Source: Ulota crispa (lineage: Eukaryota > Streptophyta > Bryopsida > Orthotrichales > Orthotrichaceae). From it: a stretch of 64,000 nucleotides of DNA. The stretch is from positions 9,922,501-9,986,500 of the forward strand of contig OY987244.1 of assembly GCA_963920765.1 (NCBI GenBank), read 5' to 3'. The position numbers and the translations under genes were made by a program. Of this stretch, positions 61,238-64,000 are shown piece by piece (within the stretch, counting starts at the first letter, position 1; each line of letters opens with the position of its first letter). The notes under the pieces are model-generated. The model had not been told where the DNA came from. It ran no database searches and was given only the letters and a program-made list of their open reading frames with translations.

Positions 61238-63826
61238 ATGGGAGACAGTAACGAGGCTTTCGGCGCCAATACCGGTGGTGCCAGTGGAGCTGATTTGCCT
61301 CGAGAGGTTCCAAGCGCCACTACCAGAGGTGTTGGTGGACCTCAGATGCCAATGGAGGATCTCCTAGGAGCATTGGCCATATTCATGGAGCAACATCGAG
61401 CCAACCAGGGTGGTCAAGTAGCCACCGAGGCATTGAAAGCTGTTGTTGTGAAGACTGGTAGATTTGACGGCAAGAACATAACGAAGTTTTTGCGAGCCTA
61501 TGTTTGCGAGATGGAGGTGCATCAAGTTGATGAAAATCGAATGATGGCTACCTTCGACATGGCAGTTGTGCCTGACATTCGTGACCGTGTGCGAGAGATC
61601 CGCGAAGGAGTTCACACTTGGATTGCCTTTGCTGAGCGTCTACGTGACGAGTACTTTGACGAGGACACGGAAAGGATGACCAGAAGATCTTTTCTAGAAT
61701 GGGTGGAGCAGCGGCCAGGAGACAACATGGGTGCTCATGAGCTGCTGAAGGCCTTTGAGAAGAAGTTTTCTCAGTTACCCATGATTGAGAGACGCCTCCT
61801 CAACACCAGGAAGGCAGAGCTTTTCCTTCAAGCAGCTGATGCTGCATTGGAGGATAGACTTCTTCTACTTCTTGGAGATCGTACCACAGAAGGTGGTTTT
61901 ACCACCGATTGGAGAAGGGTGGAAGAGACCGTGACCTTGTTGGCCAAACAACAACGTGTGAGGTCAAGAGGATTTGGAGCAGGAGTAGACACTAATCCAA
62001 TTTTAGTTCCAAAAAGTCCCAAAGTATCTTTTGCACCATCATCATCAACAACTCCAGGGTCTATCTTGAAGACCACCAAAACCAACGAAGGTAATGCTCT
62101 TGAAGAACTCATCAAGAGTTTTAAAGAGCTGAAGGTGGAGTTTATTGAGTTGAGGAAGTCTCAGGCATCAGGCTCTTCTTCATCGTCGCAGCCATCTGAT
62201 GGAGGGAGGACACTCCCTTGGAGATGTATATGGTGTGACAAGAGCGAACAAGATGGCAAGCATCGCCTTCGAGACTGTACAGAGTGCGACGAGGCCTTGA
62301 AAGATGGCATCGTTGAATTTATTGACGGCAAGCTTCATGATTCATCCACAAAGACACCATTGAAGACCAACTTTGGCAGAGGAGGGATGAAGAAACTTAT
62401 GGAGGGAAAGATGGGACGATCTAGTTCCATACATGTACGTGAAGCTGATTCATACCACATTGAAGTGGAGCAGCACTCAATTGGAGCTTCACCCACTCAG
62501 AGAGCCACACTAATGAAACGAGGAGCTCAAGCCATCAGAAATGTAACTGGATGGGAAGACCCGGTTGATGCAAGCAGCATCAAAGCATTTTTGGAGAGAG
62601 ATCAAGCCAATGTTGATCACTATGAGGCTTCAGTTGAAGAGAAGCGTGGGAGAGTTGAAGCCGAAGATGGTGAAGAGCCTTCATCAAAGAAGAGGGCTCA
62701 AGCGCAGAAAGATTCTGCAAATGAGTCGAGGCGCAGAGTACAAACGCGCTCGAAGACACAAAGTCCAAGCTTTGTGCACCCTGAGGATGATTTGCTTCCT
62801 GATAGAGACTGGGGGCAGTCTAGCGGCAGCGGAAGAGGCCATGAGAAAGAAGACTCTAGCAAGCCAAAGGGGAAGAGCCCTGCTTATAAGCTCCAGTCCG
62901 ACATTGAGACCTCCATTGATATGAAGGGAATATTGGAAGAGAGGATCTTGGATGCCAAGATCGAGTTCACATTGAGGGAAGCACTTGGCATAGCCAAGAA
63001 AGACTTCCATGAGCTGATCATCGACATCATCAAGCGAAAGAGACAGATGACAGCAGAGACTGTAATGGTGAGTGCTTTGGACACTCACATGACCATCGAT
63101 GAAGAGATTGAGATTGGCGAAGTTTTTGCCATGATGGGAGACCATGAGGCTCACTGCAGTGAAATTACACTCACGGAGATAACAAGAAAAGAGCCAGAGA
63201 GGGTGCAGCGCTCAAATGGAAAGGCTAATGAGGCAAAAGTTCAGACAATTGATGATGAAGTATCAAAAGTTGAAGCTAAGATTTTTGAGTTCAGTTGTGA
63301 TCATTCTACTGATAGACCTCATGATGTCGAGACTGAGTTTCAGCAACCGTATTGGGCTAGAGCCACCACTGAAACAAGAGTGAAGCTTGGTGGAATGGAT
63401 GAATCTGTTTTGGCCCTTGTAGATCATGGTTCAGAGATCAACATCATATCTCGCAAGACCTATGAGAAGGGCAAATGGCCAATTGACACAGAACATGGCT
63501 GGGTGATGAGAGCAGCTAACAATGGGCGCAGTTCATTGTATGGAGCTTGCCCTTCAGTGCCAGCAAAGATTGGAGATGTGGAGGTTGAGCAGAATTTCTT
63601 TGTTCAAAATACTGGGGCATATCCAGTGCTTCTGGGCCAACCTTTCATCACTGCTTCACGCATGGAAACCAAAGTGTTGGATGATGGATCTCACTATGCT
63701 CGAATTCGAAGTATAGATGGGAAGAAGTCAGTGCAGTTCTTAACTGTGAGAGCTGACAATGAGAGGCATCGAATGCAACTCAGAGAAGTATCTTTGCCGA
63801 CTTCTCTGAACTTTCCGGATTTCTAG
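61238..63826 (+). CDS. LTR-retrotransposon gag-protease polyprotein
   Basis: Uninterrupted 862-aa frame. Gag forms the particle that packages element RNA; the protease matures it. Residues about 1-230 are the helical gag part (TWIAFAERLRDEYFDEDTER; LPMIERRLLNTRKAELFLQA). A zinc-knuckle-like motif follows: C330, C333, H342, C347 (CX2CX8HX4C, longer than the usual CX2CX4HX4C). Then come a charged linker and a retropepsin-like domain (about 700-830) with LALVDHGSEINIISRKTYEK and ..VLLGQPFITA. The catalytic triplet at 729-731 is D-H-G where D-[S/T]-G is usual. The order gag then protease and the domain style suggest Ty3/Gypsy. Reverse transcriptase and integrase are not in the window: a stop ends the frame and 174 bp remain. 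An intact frame this long suggests a recent insertion. Confidence 0.85.
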   Translation: MGDSNEAFGANTGGASGADLPREVPSATTRGVGGPQMPMEDLLGALAIFMEQHRANQGGQVATEALKAVVVKTGRFDGKNITKFLRAYVCEMEVHQVDENRMMATFDMAVVPDIRDRVREIREGVHTWIAFAERLRDEYFDEDTERMTRRSFLEWVEQRPGDNMGAHELLKAFEKKFSQLPMIERRLLNTRKAELFLQAADAALEDRLLLLLGDRTTEGGFTTDWRRVEETVTLLAKQQRVRSRGFGAGVDTNPILVPKSPKVSFAPSSSTTPGSILKTTKTNEGNALEELIKSFKELKVEFIELRKSQASGSSSSSQPSDGGRTLPWRCIWCDKSEQDGKHRLRDCTECDEALKDGIVEFIDGKLHDSSTKTPLKTNFGRGGMKKLMEGKMGRSSSIHVREADSYHIEVEQHSIGASPTQRATLMKRGAQAIRNVTGWEDPVDASSIKAFLERDQANVDHYEASVEEKRGRVEAEDGEEPSSKKRAQAQKDSANESRRRVQTRSKTQSPSFVHPEDDLLPDRDWGQSSGSGRGHEKEDSSKPKGKSPAYKLQSDIETSIDMKGILEERILDAKIEFTLREALGIAKKDFHELIIDIIKRKRQMTAETVMVSALDTHMTIDEEIEIGEVFAMMGDHEAHCSEITLTEITRKEPERVQRSNGKANEAKVQTIDDEVSKVEAKIFEFSCDHSTDRPHDVETEFQQPYWARATTETRVKLGGMDESVLALVDHGSEINIISRKTYEKGKWPIDTEHGWVMRAANNGRSSLYGACPSVPAKIGDVEVEQNFFVQNTGAYPVLLGQPFITASRMETKVLDDGSHYARIRSIDGKKSVQFLTVRADNERHRMQLREVSLPTSLNFPDF

Positions 63827-64000
63827 AGGGCACACGTGGGATGTGGGGATCCACGGGTGCCAAGGATATCAATACTAGAGAATTCCCCAATATACATACT
63901 GCTATCAAGTGTGGATTTTTGAGCGTGACAAAGTGTGGATTTGCGAGTTTCATGGATGCCAAAGATTTGGACCATGTACATAGAAGATTTATCAAAAAGA
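63827..64000 (+). other. Retrotransposon internal region after the gag-protease stop
   Basis: No frame is clearly pol. A pol reading frame would be expected to start soon after the window if the element is complete. Confidence 0.4.

Overview
This window is nuclear DNA from a land plant. It has spliced genes with GT-AG introns, plant-only gene families (a CER1/CER3 cuticular-wax enzyme and an LNK clock co-activator), AT-rich intergenic DNA and many plant-type transposons. Gene structure and repeat content suggest a non-seed plant or another repeat-rich plant, but I cannot name the species. A run of 200 Ns (56561-56760) marks an assembly gap.

Four host genes can be read. (1) 849-1801 (+): the last two exons of a FAM210/DUF1279-type membrane protein; the 5' part is unresolved. 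(2) 4682-10069 (-): a complete 17-exon gene for CCT1 (TCP-1 alpha), 541 aa, every junction in phase. (3) 25423-28813 (+): six in-phase exons of an LNK1/LNK2-like clock co-activator; the first exon or exons, probably between 23.0 and 25.4 kb, are not resolved. (4) 32510-40933 (-): a complete nine-exon CER1/CER3-family gene, 625 aa, with intact histidine clusters. These are unrelated housekeeping, clock and cuticle genes; nothing suggests they act as one system.

The rest is mostly mobile DNA. The most notable signal is a set of non-autonomous DNA elements flanked by TTAA, with terminal inverted repeats resembling CCCCTAAAGGACC: four copies of a roughly 926-bp family (16042, 21440, 29690 and 43348), a 546-bp member just upstream of CCT1, a tandem inverted pair sharing TTAA junctions (10909-11365), and a 905-bp member (57821). 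The TTAA target and CCC ends recall piggyBac-type elements. Other elements are a 2.8-kb CACTA element with a TGA duplication that may carry a gene fragment (11863-14646), a 141-bp CACTA miniature (15033-15173), a decayed TNP2-like CACTA transposase (49308-51850, -), a pogo-like miniature nested inside a TTAA element (30307-30481), several palindromic miniature families, a candidate tRNA-derived SINE (near 59110-59375), and a long-terminal-repeat (LTR) retrotransposon with an intact 862-aa gag-protease reading frame (61238-63826) whose LTR has a diverged relative at about 44.3-45.9 kb.

Layout: 0-2 kb FAM210 gene; 2-4.7 kb repeats; 4.7-10.1 kb CCT1; 10.3-22.5 kb transposon-rich and without a gene; 22.8-29.3 kb LNK gene and probable promoter; 29.7-31.9 kb miniature elements; 32.5-41.7 kb CER1-like gene and promoter; 41.7-64 kb transposons, minisatellites, the CACTA transposase, the gap and the LTR retrotransposon.
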